Below are positions 1 to 6,442 of a stretch of 8,720 nt of DNA, piece after piece. The notes below the pieces were generated by a model. It saw nothing but the letters and a program-made list of their open reading frames with translations, was not told the DNA's origin and did no database searches. Location of the stretch: assembly GCA_964549595.1 (NCBI GenBank), contig CAZJWK010000114.1:1-8720 (forward strand), written 5' to 3'. The stretch's first letter is position 1. Each line of letters begins with the position of its first letter. A program made the translations under genes and the position numbers. The stretch comes from CAZQQN01 sp964549595 (GTDB taxonomy: Bacteria; Bacteroidota; Bacteroidia; CAILMK01; CAYYUA01).

Positions 1-43
1 GGCAATTGATGGACATAGGCGAAACCCCGGTAATTCTCTTACC

Positions 44-73
44 TTTGGCCTTATCATGCATTCGGTGACTATT
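44..73. repeat. 30-bp block repeated at 7616-7645
   Basis: By hand alignment, 26 of 30 bases are identical to 7616-7645 in the same orientation, starting with TTTGGCCTT in both copies. It lies just left of the inverted-arm repeat at 81-190. At 7587-7645 the order is reversed, with the arm-like CGTGGCACGG coming before the block. No coding potential was recognised. It is probably part of one dispersed intergenic repeat family. Confidence 0.6.
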
Positions 74-80
74 ATTTTTG

Positions 81-190
81 GATAGGCGTGGCACGGTTGA
101 ATAACATGGTTGAACAAGGGGCATTAAGCCTCAAAGCAATAATCGTGGTTTAACCGTGCCACGCCTCTAATAAAATATTCCTAAGGTGTA
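81..190. repeat. Dispersed intergenic repeat with inverted arms, copy 1
   Basis: Perfect 15-bp inverted arms AGGCGTGGCACGGTT (84-98) and AACCGTGCCACGCCT (152-166) enclose a 53-bp interior. The interior segment starting GGGCATTAAGC, and the flank after the right arm (TCTAnTAnAAT), align with copy 2 at 1980-2077. The right boundary is approximate. The arms could form a long cruciform or RNA hairpin, but no T-run follows, so a terminator role is not evident. It resembles REP/MITE-like non-coding repeats. No transposase is nearby. Confidence 0.75.
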
Positions 191-318
191 GAACTATTGG
201 AAAATTAAAGCATCATTTTCCTCAAAAAGTAAAAAGGGAGGTCATTGTTGAGGCTTCAGAAAAAGTATAAAACAGGGGGCTATTTGATATACTGCCCAAA
301 AAGGTTAAAATTCGAACC

Positions 319-330
319 TGTTTTAAAACA
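319..330. promoter_or_regulatory. 12-bp perfect palindrome before the first Crp/Fnr gene
   Basis: TGTTTTAAAACA is a perfect palindrome ending 17 nt before the ATG at 348. It may be an operator for the downstream regulator gene, but AT-rich palindromes of this length can occur by chance. No convincing TAnnTTTG element was found between 190 and 347; the stretch is otherwise AT-rich without recognisable content. Confidence 0.25.
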
Positions 331-347
331 ATACTGAATGCTACCTG

Positions 348-932
348 ATGTCAGATAATGCCTTACAATCCCTGAAAACCTTTCTCACCAGCATCCATCC
401 GGTAGAAGATACGGTTTTGGATCATTACCTCACCTACTGGAATACCTATTCAGCACCCCGCAAATCGATTCTAACGGCTGAAGGGGATACCGAGCATTAC
501 CTTTATTTTGTCCTGGAAGGCGTTCAGAAATCCTATTACCTGAGTGAAAAGAAAGAGCACGTCATGGCCTTCACCTACCATCCTTCTTTTACCGGCATTC
601 CGGAATCCTTCCTGACACAAACGACTTCGCATTTTTTCCTGGAAACCATTACCCCAAGTCGCTTCCTGCGGCTCTCCTATGAAAGACACCAAGAATGCAT
701 GGCCCAATATCGGTCCATTGAAACCCTCACCCGGAAAGCTACGGAATGGGTCCTGAAGGGCGTCATTCAACGGCAGTATGAACTCATGGCCTACAAAATG
801 GAAGCCCGCTTCCGGTTGTTGATGAACCGTAGTCCGCATCTCCTCAATTGGGTTCCCCACAAAGACCTGGCTTCCTACCTTCGCATGGATCCGACCAATT
901 TTAGCAGGCTTTTAGCCAATACCGCCTTGTAA
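348..932 (+). CDS. Crp/Fnr-family transcriptional regulator (first)
   Basis: This 194-residue protein has the usual Bacteroidota Crp/Fnr layout. An N-terminal cyclic-nucleotide-binding-like beta-barrel spans about residues 20-115, followed by a dimer helix (about 120-150) and a C-terminal helix-turn-helix at about 169-191 (VPHKDLASYLRMDPTNFSRL). The length is normal for the group. The cAMP-pocket RxA signature of Escherichia coli CRP is not visible and there is no cysteine cluster for an Fe-S centre (only C117), so the ligand is unknown. The recognition helix keeps S186-R187 but has T183 where FNR-type proteins carry Glu. No clear Shine-Dalgarno sequence precedes the ATG. The stop is followed 3 nt later by an FNR-geometry dyad and then the hydrolase gene, so that gene is the obvious candidate target. 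The family assignment is secure; the signal sensed is not. Confidence 0.92.
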   Translation: MSDNALQSLKTFLTSIHPVEDTVLDHYLTYWNTYSAPRKSILTAEGDTEHYLYFVLEGVQKSYYLSEKKEHVMAFTYHPSFTGIPESFLTQTTSHFFLETITPSRFLRLSYERHQECMAQYRSIETLTRKATEWVLKGVIQRQYELMAYKMEARFRLLMNRSPHLLNWVPHKDLASYLRMDPTNFSRLLANTAL

Positions 933-935
933 ATC

Positions 936-979
936 TTGGTATAAACCAACAATCGGTGATCCCATACGGCCGACCTTTG
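936..979 (+). promoter_or_regulatory. FNR-geometry dyad plus -7 element before the hydrolase
   Basis: TTGGT-ATAA-ACCAA (936-949) is a perfect 5+4+5 dyad, the same spacing as the TTGAT-N4-ATCAA FNR box. GACCTTTG (972-979) matches the Bacteroidota -7 consensus TAnnTTTG at five of its six fixed positions. The dyad centre (942.5) lies 36.5 nt before the last G of the -7 element, which would put it near -41.5 if transcription starts about 5 nt further on, as for class II activation. The same spacing recurs at 8391-8434. The binding protein is inferred to be the regulator encoded immediately upstream. Confidence 0.5.
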
Positions 980-994
980 CTTTAAAAATTGGTC

Positions 995-1933
995 ATGAAA
1001 ACCTTTATTGTCTCATTTTTAACCTTTATAGCAATGACAACTTACACTAAGGCCCAAAACTGGCTGGATACGACCATGTATCCCTTCGAACATCAAACCA
1101 TGGAGTTTGCCTCAGGCAAAATGCATTATGTGGACGAAGGCAAAGGACCGGTCCTCCTTTTTATTCACGGGACGCCTACCTGGTCTTTCCTGTACCGGGA
1201 TTTCATTAAAGCTTTGTCACAGGATTACCGCTGCATTGCGGTAGATCACCTTGGATTTGGGCTTTCGGAAAAGCCGGAAGATTTTTCCGGAACACCGCAA
1301 GCCCACACCCAAAACCTGGTGAACTTCATCCGGGAGCTGGGTTTGCAGGATATTACGTTACTTGTTCACGATTTTGGCGGGCCGATCGGCTTGGGCGCTG
1401 CCATCCAGGAACATGAGCGCATCCGGCAAATCGTGTTGTTCAACAGCTTCCTGTGGGCAACGAAAGGTTATAAGGAAGCCCGGAAAGTGGACAAGGTTGT
1501 CAATTCCTGGCTGGGCCGGTTCCTGTACCTCAACCTCAATTTTTCGCCCCGCTATTTATTAAAGCAGGGTTTTACGGACAAACGAAAGCTAACTAAAGCC
1601 ATTCACCGGCATTACCTGAAACCCTTTCCCAATAAAGCCTCCCGGAAAGGGCTATTGAAAATGGCTAAGGCATTGGTAGGCGAATCCGATTGGTACCAGG
1701 AGCAATGGAAGCGTTTAGCGGTATTGGAAGATAAGCCCTGGCTGATCCTTTGGGGCACAAAAGACCATTTTTTTGATACCACTTTCCGGAATCAGTGGCA
1801 GGAAAGGCTCCCGCAAGCGACAGTAAAAAACTTTGATTGCGGACATTTTGTACAGGAGGAAGCCACAGAACCAGCTATAAGAGCCATTCAGGGATTTTTA
1901 GAACCTGAAGAACAAGGCTTGAGAGAAGATTGA
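995..1933 (+). CDS. Secreted alpha/beta hydrolase, haloalkane dehalogenase-like
   Basis: This alpha/beta-hydrolase-fold protein is 312 residues long from the ATG at 995. An in-frame TTG six bases earlier is possible but less likely. Residues 1-21 form a signal peptide (MKTFIVSFLTFIAM then ...TKAQ), so the enzyme is probably periplasmic. The oxyanion-hole motif HGTPTW is at 58-63, the nucleophile elbow VHDFGG has Asp126, the acid is Asp257 in WGTKD, and the base is His284 in CGHFVQEE. A helical cap lies between about residues 153 and 233. The overall pattern resembles DhlA-type haloalkane dehalogenases and epoxide hydrolases, which use a covalent Asp ester. However, the two halide-holding positions are changed: Thr60 where dehalogenases have Asn or Glu, and Phe127 where they have Trp after the nucleophile. 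Fold and triad are well supported; true dehalogenase activity is doubtful. The gene lies 62 nt after the first Crp/Fnr gene. Confidence 0.85.
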   Translation: MKTFIVSFLTFIAMTTYTKAQNWLDTTMYPFEHQTMEFASGKMHYVDEGKGPVLLFIHGTPTWSFLYRDFIKALSQDYRCIAVDHLGFGLSEKPEDFSGTPQAHTQNLVNFIRELGLQDITLLVHDFGGPIGLGAAIQEHERIRQIVLFNSFLWATKGYKEARKVDKVVNSWLGRFLYLNLNFSPRYLLKQGFTDKRKLTKAIHRHYLKPFPNKASRKGLLKMAKALVGESDWYQEQWKRLAVLEDKPWLILWGTKDHFFDTTFRNQWQERLPQATVKNFDCGHFVQEEATEPAIRAIQGFLEPEEQGLRED

Positions 1934-1979
1934 AAGGGGCAAACCCTTAAAATGCCAGGTTCTGTGTAATTTTACCTGT

Positions 1980-2077
1980 GATAGGCGTGGCAAGGTTGTA
2001 GAAAGGGCATTAAGCATCTAAGCAAAAATCATGTTTTAACCGTGCCACGCATCTAGTAGAATCCATTAAGAGGTGAT
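1980..2077. repeat. Dispersed intergenic repeat with inverted arms, copy 2
   Basis: The left arm AGGCGTGGCAAGGTT (1983-1997) and right arm AACCGTGCCACGCAT (2038-2052) pair at 13 of 15 positions. The interior GGGCATTAAGC and the flank after the right arm align with copy 1 in the same orientation, but the left half of the interior is shorter here. It sits between the end of the hydrolase gene and the 3' end of the DoxX pseudogene. With copy 1 it brackets the regulator-hydrolase pair. Confidence 0.75.
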
Positions 2078-2325
2078 TCAGCAAAATATTAAAAACAATG
2101 GGCTCTAACACAGCAAGACCCACCAAAACCTACCTGTTGGCCAAAAATAGCAGCCCCGCTAGTACTTCCAAGGATTTCTGCACATAGATGAAACCACTCG
2201 AAACCATGATCTCCATAAAGGGTGTGAAATTCCGGGACCGGGATGAACAACAAAAAGCCATTCAGGCCAAATACTAAAAAGGTGAGACCCAATATAATCC
2301 GGGCAAATAAAATCAATCGCTTCAT
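2056..2325 (-). pseudogene. Decayed DoxX-family membrane protein gene
   Basis: Reading from the ATG at 2325, the first frame gives a convincing DoxX N-terminus (MKRLILFARIILGLTFLVFGLNGF and on to IPVPE). Downstream, homology continues only in the next frame, where FTPFMEIM, then SLEVLAGLLFLANR, an in-frame TAG, and VLVGLAVLEPIVFNILLNH can be read. This implies one frameshift near 2230-2245 and one nonsense codon at about 2131-2139. The expected C-terminal helix is then replaced by sequence of the adjacent repeat (about 2052-2077). DoxX proteins are small four-helix inner-membrane proteins linked to redox processes. The family differs from the two intact DoxX-like genes at 5926-6883. No function is expected from this copy. 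Confidence 0.8.
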
Positions 2326-2622
2326 GGAGCAAAATGGTTAAATCGTAATAAAATGGACGTGAAATGGATATGCCATGGTAATTCAAACCTTAGAAGGAAG
2401 TGGAATAAACGAATGAGCCAAGCCAACGAAAAGTTTGTATCTTGATAACGGTTTTTATTCTAAATTTATGAAGCTTATGTTGCTGGCTAAACTGCTAAGA
2501 TAGCAAAGCAATTAAACTAAGAATAAACCTTAAACCATTCAACAATTTATTGGTAACTTGGCGTAAGGCCTTCCCCGCGTTAAGCATCAAAGAGATCGAA
2601 TAAAAAAGGTAGCCTATTTCCC
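2326..2622. other. Intergenic stretch, possible repeat relic
   Basis: No gene was recognised on either strand. The segment TTAAGCATCAAAG (2580-2592) matches the interior of the two dispersed repeats at 12 of 13 bases and may be a degraded fragment of that family. Just after the SDR stop on the minus strand, a short AGG-CTA-CCT stem is followed by six T residues. This is too weak to call a terminator with confidence. Confidence 0.3.
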
Positions 2623-3438
2623 TCATTTTTCAAATCTGTCGCGTACGAGCTTCATGAATAACCCGTCCGGTAGTAATTTGCGAACCGGTGCGAAGAATCT
2701 GATGTCTTTTCCCACCAAATATCGCAATTTGCTCTTACCGTCCGTAGCTGCTTTATAAATGACCTTGGCGACATCCTCGGGCGTGGTATTGGATTCAGCA
2801 TTAAAACGGTCATGTTTGTCAAGGATTTTGTCCTGGTAATCCTTATAATCGGGGTAATCAGATATATCTGTCCGGGTGAGCGTCTGGAAAAATGCTGTTT
2901 TGATATTGCCTGGTAGCACCAATTTTGTGGCAATCCCTAACGGTTTCATTTCATAGGATAAGGCCTCGGTATAGCCTTCCAGGGCAAATTTGGTGGAGGC
3001 ATAGAGGCTCTGCAGAGGTAAGGGAACTTTCCCGACACCAGAGGAAATATTGATGATCATCCCGTCCTTATTGGCCCGGAAATGGGGTAGCAAAGCTTTA
3101 ATGACGTTCATCACGCCAAAAACATTGGTGTCATACTGCTTTTTGACCATTTCATCCGAGGCTGCCTCAAATGCGCCAAACACCCCATAGCCCGCATTGT
3201 TGACCAAGACATCAATTTTTTGGTATTGTTCAATGGCATGGTTGACAGTCTCCTGTATTCCAGAAGGATCAGTTACATCGAGCTTTTGGACATCGATATT
3301 TTCGTATTTTTCAAGGTCTTGGCCTTTCTCCGGGCTTCGCATGGTAGCGATGACGTTCCATCCTTTTTCTTCAAAAAACCGAGCTCCGGATTTACCGATT
3401 CCGGCAGAACAGCCTGTAATGAGGGTAGTCTTGGCCAT
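2623..3438 (-). CDS. Classical short-chain dehydrogenase/reductase (SDR)
   Basis: This 271-residue protein is an NAD(P)-dependent oxidoreductase of the classical SDR type, with a Rossmann fold throughout. The nucleotide-binding motif TGCSAGIG is at residues 8-15, the structural NNAG at 80-83, and Asn105 sits in the usual helix. The catalytic Ser133, Tyr146 and Lys150 (YASTK) keep the standard spacing. The longer C-terminal end (VGKDIRFFAPVRKLLP) is of the kind seen in 17-beta-hydroxysteroid-dehydrogenase-like bacterial SDRs. The substrate cannot be read from sequence. No signal peptide is present, so it should be cytosolic. The ATG start at 3438 is preceded by its own -7-like element, so it is probably transcribed separately from the pirin gene 222 nt upstream. 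Confidence 0.93.
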   Translation of the reverse strand: MAKTTLITGCSAGIGKSGARFFEEKGWNVIATMRSPEKGQDLEKYENIDVQKLDVTDPSGIQETVNHAIEQYQKIDVLVNNAGYGVFGAFEAASDEMVKKQYDTNVFGVMNVIKALLPHFRANKDGMIINISSGVGKVPLPLQSLYASTKFALEGYTEALSYEMKPLGIATKLVLPGNIKTAFFQTLTRTDISDYPDYKDYQDKILDKHDRFNAESNTTPEDVAKVIYKAATDGKSKLRYLVGKDIRFFAPVRKLLPDGLFMKLVRDRFEK

Positions 3439-3457
3439 AGATGTAAATTTTACTCAT

Positions 3458-3465
3458 CAAATATC
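3458..3465 (-). promoter_or_regulatory. Candidate -7 element of the SDR gene
   Basis: On the minus strand GATATTTG lies 19 nt before the SDR ATG. It matches the Bacteroidota TAnnTTTG consensus except for the first base, and is the same octamer as at 8427-8434. No FNR-like dyad occurs at the equivalent upstream position and no clear -33 TTTG was found. The rest of 3439-3660 holds only AT-rich sequence. Confidence 0.35.
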
Positions 3466-3660
3466 CGCAAAATTTAAGGGAACCAGTATTCAATAAGTGT
3501 TGGCTTCCCTAAAAATAGGACAGTTTAAAAGTAGAAAATGCTCTTTAAATTTAAAAAATGAAAAAAAAGATTGGCAACACTAATTTACTTTTAGACTGGA
3601 TGGCAATCAATAACCAAATGGATGGTGAATACAATTCCGAAAGCTTGGATATCCACTCTT

Positions 3661-4536
3661 TTAAGCCAAATACCCGAAATTTCCCTTGTTGAACTCATCA
3701 AAAGCCTGTTTCAGCTCCTCCCGGGTATTCATCACAAAAGGCCCGTGCGCAGCAATTGGCTCATCAATGGGTTCTCCGCTCAAGATCAAAACCACCGCTT
3801 CTTCATCGGCCCGGATGGAGAAATCCTCCCCTTTGTTTTCAAACAAGGCAAAGTGGTCCGTGCCCACCTGCTGGTTATTGTTGACGGTGATGCTGCCTTC
3901 AATTACCAACAATGCCGTGTTGTAATGTTCCGGAAAATTAAATTCCGCGTTCGCACCCTTGTTTAATTTGGCGTTGTACAAATGAACAGGCGTAAACGTA
4001 CTGGCCGAGCCTTCCGTGCCCTGGTAGTTCCCGGCTATCACTTCCACGGTTCCGCCATTGCCCGGCAGGTCAACCTTGCGCATATCCGCATTGCGAATGG
4101 CCTGGTACTTGGCGGGGCCTTGCTTAGCTTCGGCAGGCAGGTTCACCCAAAGCTGGACCATCTGGAAGTCACCTCCGTTTTTACTGAAATTTTCCTCGTG
4201 GTATTCCTTATGCAAAATGCCGGAAGCGGCTGTCATCCATTGCACATCGCCTTCACCGATCACACCACCGCCTCCACTGCTGTCATGATGCGCCACTTTA
4301 CCACGGTAAGCAATAGTAACCGTCTCAAAGCCTTTGTGCGGGTGCACGCCCACTCCTCTCGGTTGATCGGTTGGTGGGAAATAATGCCGGGGATTGTAAT
4401 CCATCATGATGAAGGGATTCATCCGGTGCATATCCAGGTGCTGCCCGGCCGGGATGAAAGTGTTGACCCGGAAACCATCCCCTACATAGTGCGGTTCTCC
4501 GGGGGCTACTACCATTTCAACGGGTTTAGTCGTCAT
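3661..4536 (-). CDS. Pirin family cupin protein
   Basis: This 291-residue bicupin has the pirin layout: an N-terminal metal-binding cupin with HPHKGFETVT at residues 65-74, followed by a C-terminal cupin ending with the GEPIDEPIAAHGPFVMNT region. The four expected metal ligands are present as His65, His67, His109 and Glu111, corresponding to the His-x-His and His-x-Glu pairs of human pirin and E. coli YhhW. Bacterial pirins have been described as quercetin dioxygenases or as redox-responsive proteins; the substrate here is unknown. The protein is cytosolic and the length is typical. The ATG at 4536 is preceded by an AT-rich leader, with a possible weak -7 (AATCTTTG, minus strand, 4565-4572). 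Neighbours with NmrA, DoxX and MarR products suggest a role in quinone or aromatic stress. Confidence 0.95.
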   Translation of the reverse strand: MTTKPVEMVVAPGEPHYVGDGFRVNTFIPAGQHLDMHRMNPFIMMDYNPRHYFPPTDQPRGVGVHPHKGFETVTIAYRGKVAHHDSSGGGGVIGEGDVQWMTAASGILHKEYHEENFSKNGGDFQMVQLWVNLPAEAKQGPAKYQAIRNADMRKVDLPGNGGTVEVIAGNYQGTEGSASTFTPVHLYNAKLNKGANAEFNFPEHYNTALLVIEGSITVNNNQQVGTDHFALFENKGEDFSIRADEEAVVLILSGEPIDEPIAAHGPFVMNTREELKQAFDEFNKGNFGYLA

Positions 4537-4597
4537 AATTATTAATTTTTACTTTTCAATTTTACAAAGATTCAAACAGGGCTTTTCCACTAAAGAT

Positions 4598-4609
4598 GCA
4601 CCCGTGCCA
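4598..4609 (-). repeat. Short relic of the repeat arm
   Basis: On the minus strand TGGCACGGGTGC matches 7589-7600 at 11 of 12 bases, and shares TGGCACGG with the arms of the two larger repeats. It lies between the pirin promoter region and the MITE-like element. It is short enough that chance is possible. Confidence 0.3.
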
Positions 4610-4666
4610 TAACTTAAAGTGCTTGCTCGCGTTTTTATTGCATAGATTAGGTTGAATACTAAAAAA

Positions 4667-4808
4667 GGGGGTGTATCAAAAGTCTTTGTAGGTTTCATAC
4701 GCCATCGAACGCCTTAAAGTTAAGCCTTGATCATTAATTTTCAGATTTCGGTTCAAAAACTTTCTAAACCGGAATATTCCGGGATTTCTTAGGTTTTGAT
4801 ACACCCCC
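4667..4808. mobile_element. MITE-like element with 15-bp terminal inverted repeats
   Basis: GGGGGTGTATCAAAA (4667-4681) and its exact reverse complement TTTTGATACACCCCC (4794-4808) bound a 142-bp non-coding segment between the pirin and NmrA genes. The interior contains a perfect 14-bp palindrome CCGGAATATTCCGG (4769-4782) and a small CTTAA-AG-TTAAG dyad (4713-4724), but no open reading frame. The G-rich ends ending in TCAAAA resemble insertion-sequence termini. No unambiguous target-site duplication is visible; only A-rich flanks are shared. It is most likely a miniature, non-autonomous transposable element. A long-arm hairpin or regulatory structure is the alternative. Confidence 0.65.
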
Positions 4809-4850
4809 AAGCTATTACTTCTGCATTCAAAATAGCCGGAATTTTAGGTA

Positions 4851-5747
4851 CTACGCCACCTGCTGAAAAGCCTGGGCCAATTCATTGGCTGCAAAATCTT
4901 CGAGCGTGCGGGAAGTGGTATTGGCCGCTGTTCTTTGATAGCCTTCATACAGCCGCCCTTCATTGACCGCTTTGGTGAAAGTCACATAGTTATCCGCCAG
5001 GTTTTCGGACATGCCCATCTGCATCATGCCTTGCCTGGCATCTTCATAGCTAAAGGGTACATATTGCACGCCACTCAGGCCGAGGTTGGTTTCCAGGATT
5101 TTGGCAGCCTCATTCATGGAGTAATCTTTAGCTCCGGCAATTTCCTGCACTTCAAAACCGTAAAAATCCCGGTTCTTCAGCCGTTGGGCCGCAATTTCGC
5201 CAATATCGGCTGTATGAACCATTGGCAGTTGCACATCAGCTCTAAACGGAAAGCCGCCCAGGATATTCTGGGATTTAAGCAGAGGCAGGTTGGCGTAAAA
5301 ATTCTGCAGGAAGAAGCCCGCTCTCAGGGAGAGGACATCCAGGTTGTCAATTTGATTGAGGCGCTGCTCAAAGTCGTAAAGGCCATTAACAACGCCCGTA
5401 CCTTCCGGCAAATGTGCGCCAAAACTGCTCAATACCACTACCTTATTGATGCCTTTGGCCCCGAGCCCCTTCGCGATGTTTTCACCGATTTCCTGCTGGT
5501 AAGCCCGGAAGTCCGCTGGATCATTCCGGGGTGGGATGACGGCATAAACAGCGGTGGCATCTTGGAAAGCCTCTTTGACAAATCCGGTATCCGAGAGATC
5601 CCCAATGGCTTTTGATGCGCCCTGGTCTACAAAATGTTGTACCTTTTCAGGACTGCGACTGATGACTTTAACAGGCTGTCCTTCATCCAGCAGTTTTTGG
5701 GCCACAACGTGGCCGGTGTTTCCGGTTGCTCCTGTGATAACGTACAT
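4851..5747 (-). CDS. NmrA-type NAD(P)-binding oxidoreductase-like protein
   Basis: This atypical SDR of the NmrA/QorB kind has 298 residues from the ATG at 5747. The reading frame can be extended three codons to a TTG at 5756, but the ATG is preferred. The dinucleotide-binding motif GATGNTG is at residues 6-12, a basic cluster SRSPEK follows strand 2 (NADPH preference is plausible), and the classical YxxxK pair is absent. It carries the expected middle segment (KVVVLSSFGAH, then LRAGFFLQNFY) and the MVHTADIGEIAA helix. Relatives either reduce quinones (QorB) or act as redox sensors (NmrA). Neighbours encoding pirin and DoxX favour quinone or electrophile metabolism. A GTTTAACAAT motif is located 18 nt upstream of the ATG. 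Confidence 0.92.
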   Translation of the reverse strand: MYVITGATGNTGHVVAQKLLDEGQPVKVISRSPEKVQHFVDQGASKAIGDLSDTGFVKEAFQDATAVYAVIPPRNDPADFRAYQQEIGENIAKGLGAKGINKVVVLSSFGAHLPEGTGVVNGLYDFEQRLNQIDNLDVLSLRAGFFLQNFYANLPLLKSQNILGGFPFRADVQLPMVHTADIGEIAAQRLKNRDFYGFEVQEIAGAKDYSMNEAAKILETNLGLSGVQYVPFSYEDARQGMMQMGMSENLADNYVTFTKAVNEGRLYEGYQRTAANTTSRTLEDFAANELAQAFQQVA

Positions 5748-5764
5748 AGATTTCAATTTTTTAT

Positions 5765-5774
5765 GTTTAACAAT
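5765..5774 (-). promoter_or_regulatory. ATTGTTAAAC motif before the NmrA gene
   Basis: The 10-mer reads GTTTAACAAT on the plus strand and is identical to that at 6351-6360; near-identical copies occur at 6901-6920. It starts 18 nt upstream of the ATG at 5747. It may be an operator or leader element shared by three minus-strand genes. AT-richness lowers its significance. Confidence 0.35.
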
Positions 5775-5925
5775 GGGTTGAACTTACTTTGTATGCGCTT
5801 TAAAAAGTTCCTTTAAAATTTAATCCCCACAACCTGGCCGAAAACAGGAAACCCACGTGTGGTTGAATGTTTCATTCAAAATGGATGGTCGCTACTTAAC
5901 CCCTTTCCCCGTGATTATGATGCTC

Positions 5926-6336
5926 TTAATTTCCATTGGCCGGTTTTTTTTCCGGAATAATCCGCCAGCTTTGGATTTTCAATGTTTGGTACATACCGAT
6001 CAAAAGTGGTATGGCGATCAGAAAATGCATAGCCACCGCATTCAACTTATGGCCTCCTCCAATATGAGAGCCGGCGGCCCCGGCCATGATTAACAAGAAG
6101 ATAAAAAGGGAAACCAGCCGGAACTTAGGCAGGAACAAACCAATAATCGCTATAAACTCAATGACACCGATCAAACGGGTAATGGTTGCTGAATAGTGGA
6201 TTTCTGCCATCCGGTTCATAATATGCTCCACTCCTACGACCTTCATGCCGCCAAAAATCACAAATAGCAAGGCAATAAGGATGTTAAGTCCCCAATAGGC
6301 CATTTGCTCTTTCCGTGTATTTAATTGATGTGACAT
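5926..6336 (-). CDS. DoxX-like four-helix membrane protein (copy A)
   Basis: This 136-residue hydrophobic protein has four predicted transmembrane helices at about residues 13-33, 52-70, 73-92 and 98-117. It carries the family pattern FVIFGGMKVVG in helix 1 and a conserved SHIGGGH loop between helices 3 and 4. DoxX-like proteins sit in the inner membrane. Some are linked to thiosulfate:quinone oxidation or to oxidative-stress complexes, but the function of this subfamily is unknown. It is about 76% identical (104 of 136 by hand count, ungapped) to the gene immediately upstream, so the pair is a tandem duplication. It lacks the charged C-terminal tail of its paralogue. The ATG at 6336 is preceded 14 nt upstream by a GTTTAACAAT motif. 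Confidence 0.88.
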   Translation of the reverse strand: MSHQLNTRKEQMAYWGLNILIALLFVIFGGMKVVGVEHIMNRMAEIHYSATITRLIGVIEFIAIIGLFLPKFRLVSLFIFLLIMAGAAGSHIGGGHKLNAVAMHFLIAIPLLIGMYQTLKIQSWRIIPEKKPANGN

Positions 6337-6350
6337 CGTTAATGCTTTTT

Positions 6351-6360
6351 GTTTAACAAT
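6351..6360 (-). promoter_or_regulatory. ATTGTTAAAC motif before DoxX copy A
   Basis: The 10-base sequence is identical to that upstream of the NmrA gene, here 14 nt from the ATG at 6336 and between that ATG and the upstream hairpin. Its recurrence at similar distances suggests common regulation or a common leader function. Confidence 0.35.
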
Positions 6361-6379
6361 TTTGACAACTTCTCAAAAC

Positions 6380-6407
6380 AGCCGGGCCTAATATTGGAAG
6401 CCCGGCT
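6380..6407 (-). terminator. Hairpin between the tandem DoxX genes
   Basis: A perfect 8-bp GC-rich stem (AGCCGGGC at 6380-6387 with GCCCGGCT at 6400-6407) closes a 12-nt loop. On the minus strand, where it would terminate transcription from copy B, it is followed by GTTTTG, a short T-run. It is a plausible rho-independent or attenuating terminator separating the two paralogues. The weak T-run lowers confidence, and an RNA-stabilising hairpin is the alternative. Confidence 0.5.
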
Positions 6408-6442
6408 ATGATTGAATTTTTAAATGATCATGACGGGCCCAC

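Noticed and set aside
471..860. Minus-strand open frame inside the first Crp/Fnr gene
   Set aside because: It lies antisense to a clearly recognisable gene and its translation shows no family features.
1934..1948. AAGGG-GCAAA-CCCTT hairpin right after the hydrolase stop, considered as a terminator
   Set aside because: The stem is only 5 bp and no T-run follows.
2434..2468. TTTG and TAAATTTA as a plus-strand promoter
   Set aside because: The spacing is 23 nt, the -7 copy is imperfect, and no plus-strand gene follows.
3475..3515. AGGGAA/TTCCCT inverted repeat upstream of the SDR gene
   Set aside because: The arms are six bases with a 20-plus-base loop, which is expected by chance in AT-rich intergenic DNA.
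3646..3655. TGGATATCCA palindrome just beyond the pirin stop
   Set aside because: A single 10-bp palindrome with no loop, T-run or promoter context.
5857..6093. Plus-strand open frame overlapping DoxX copy A
   Set aside because: It is mostly antisense to DoxX copy A and has no protein-like features of its own.
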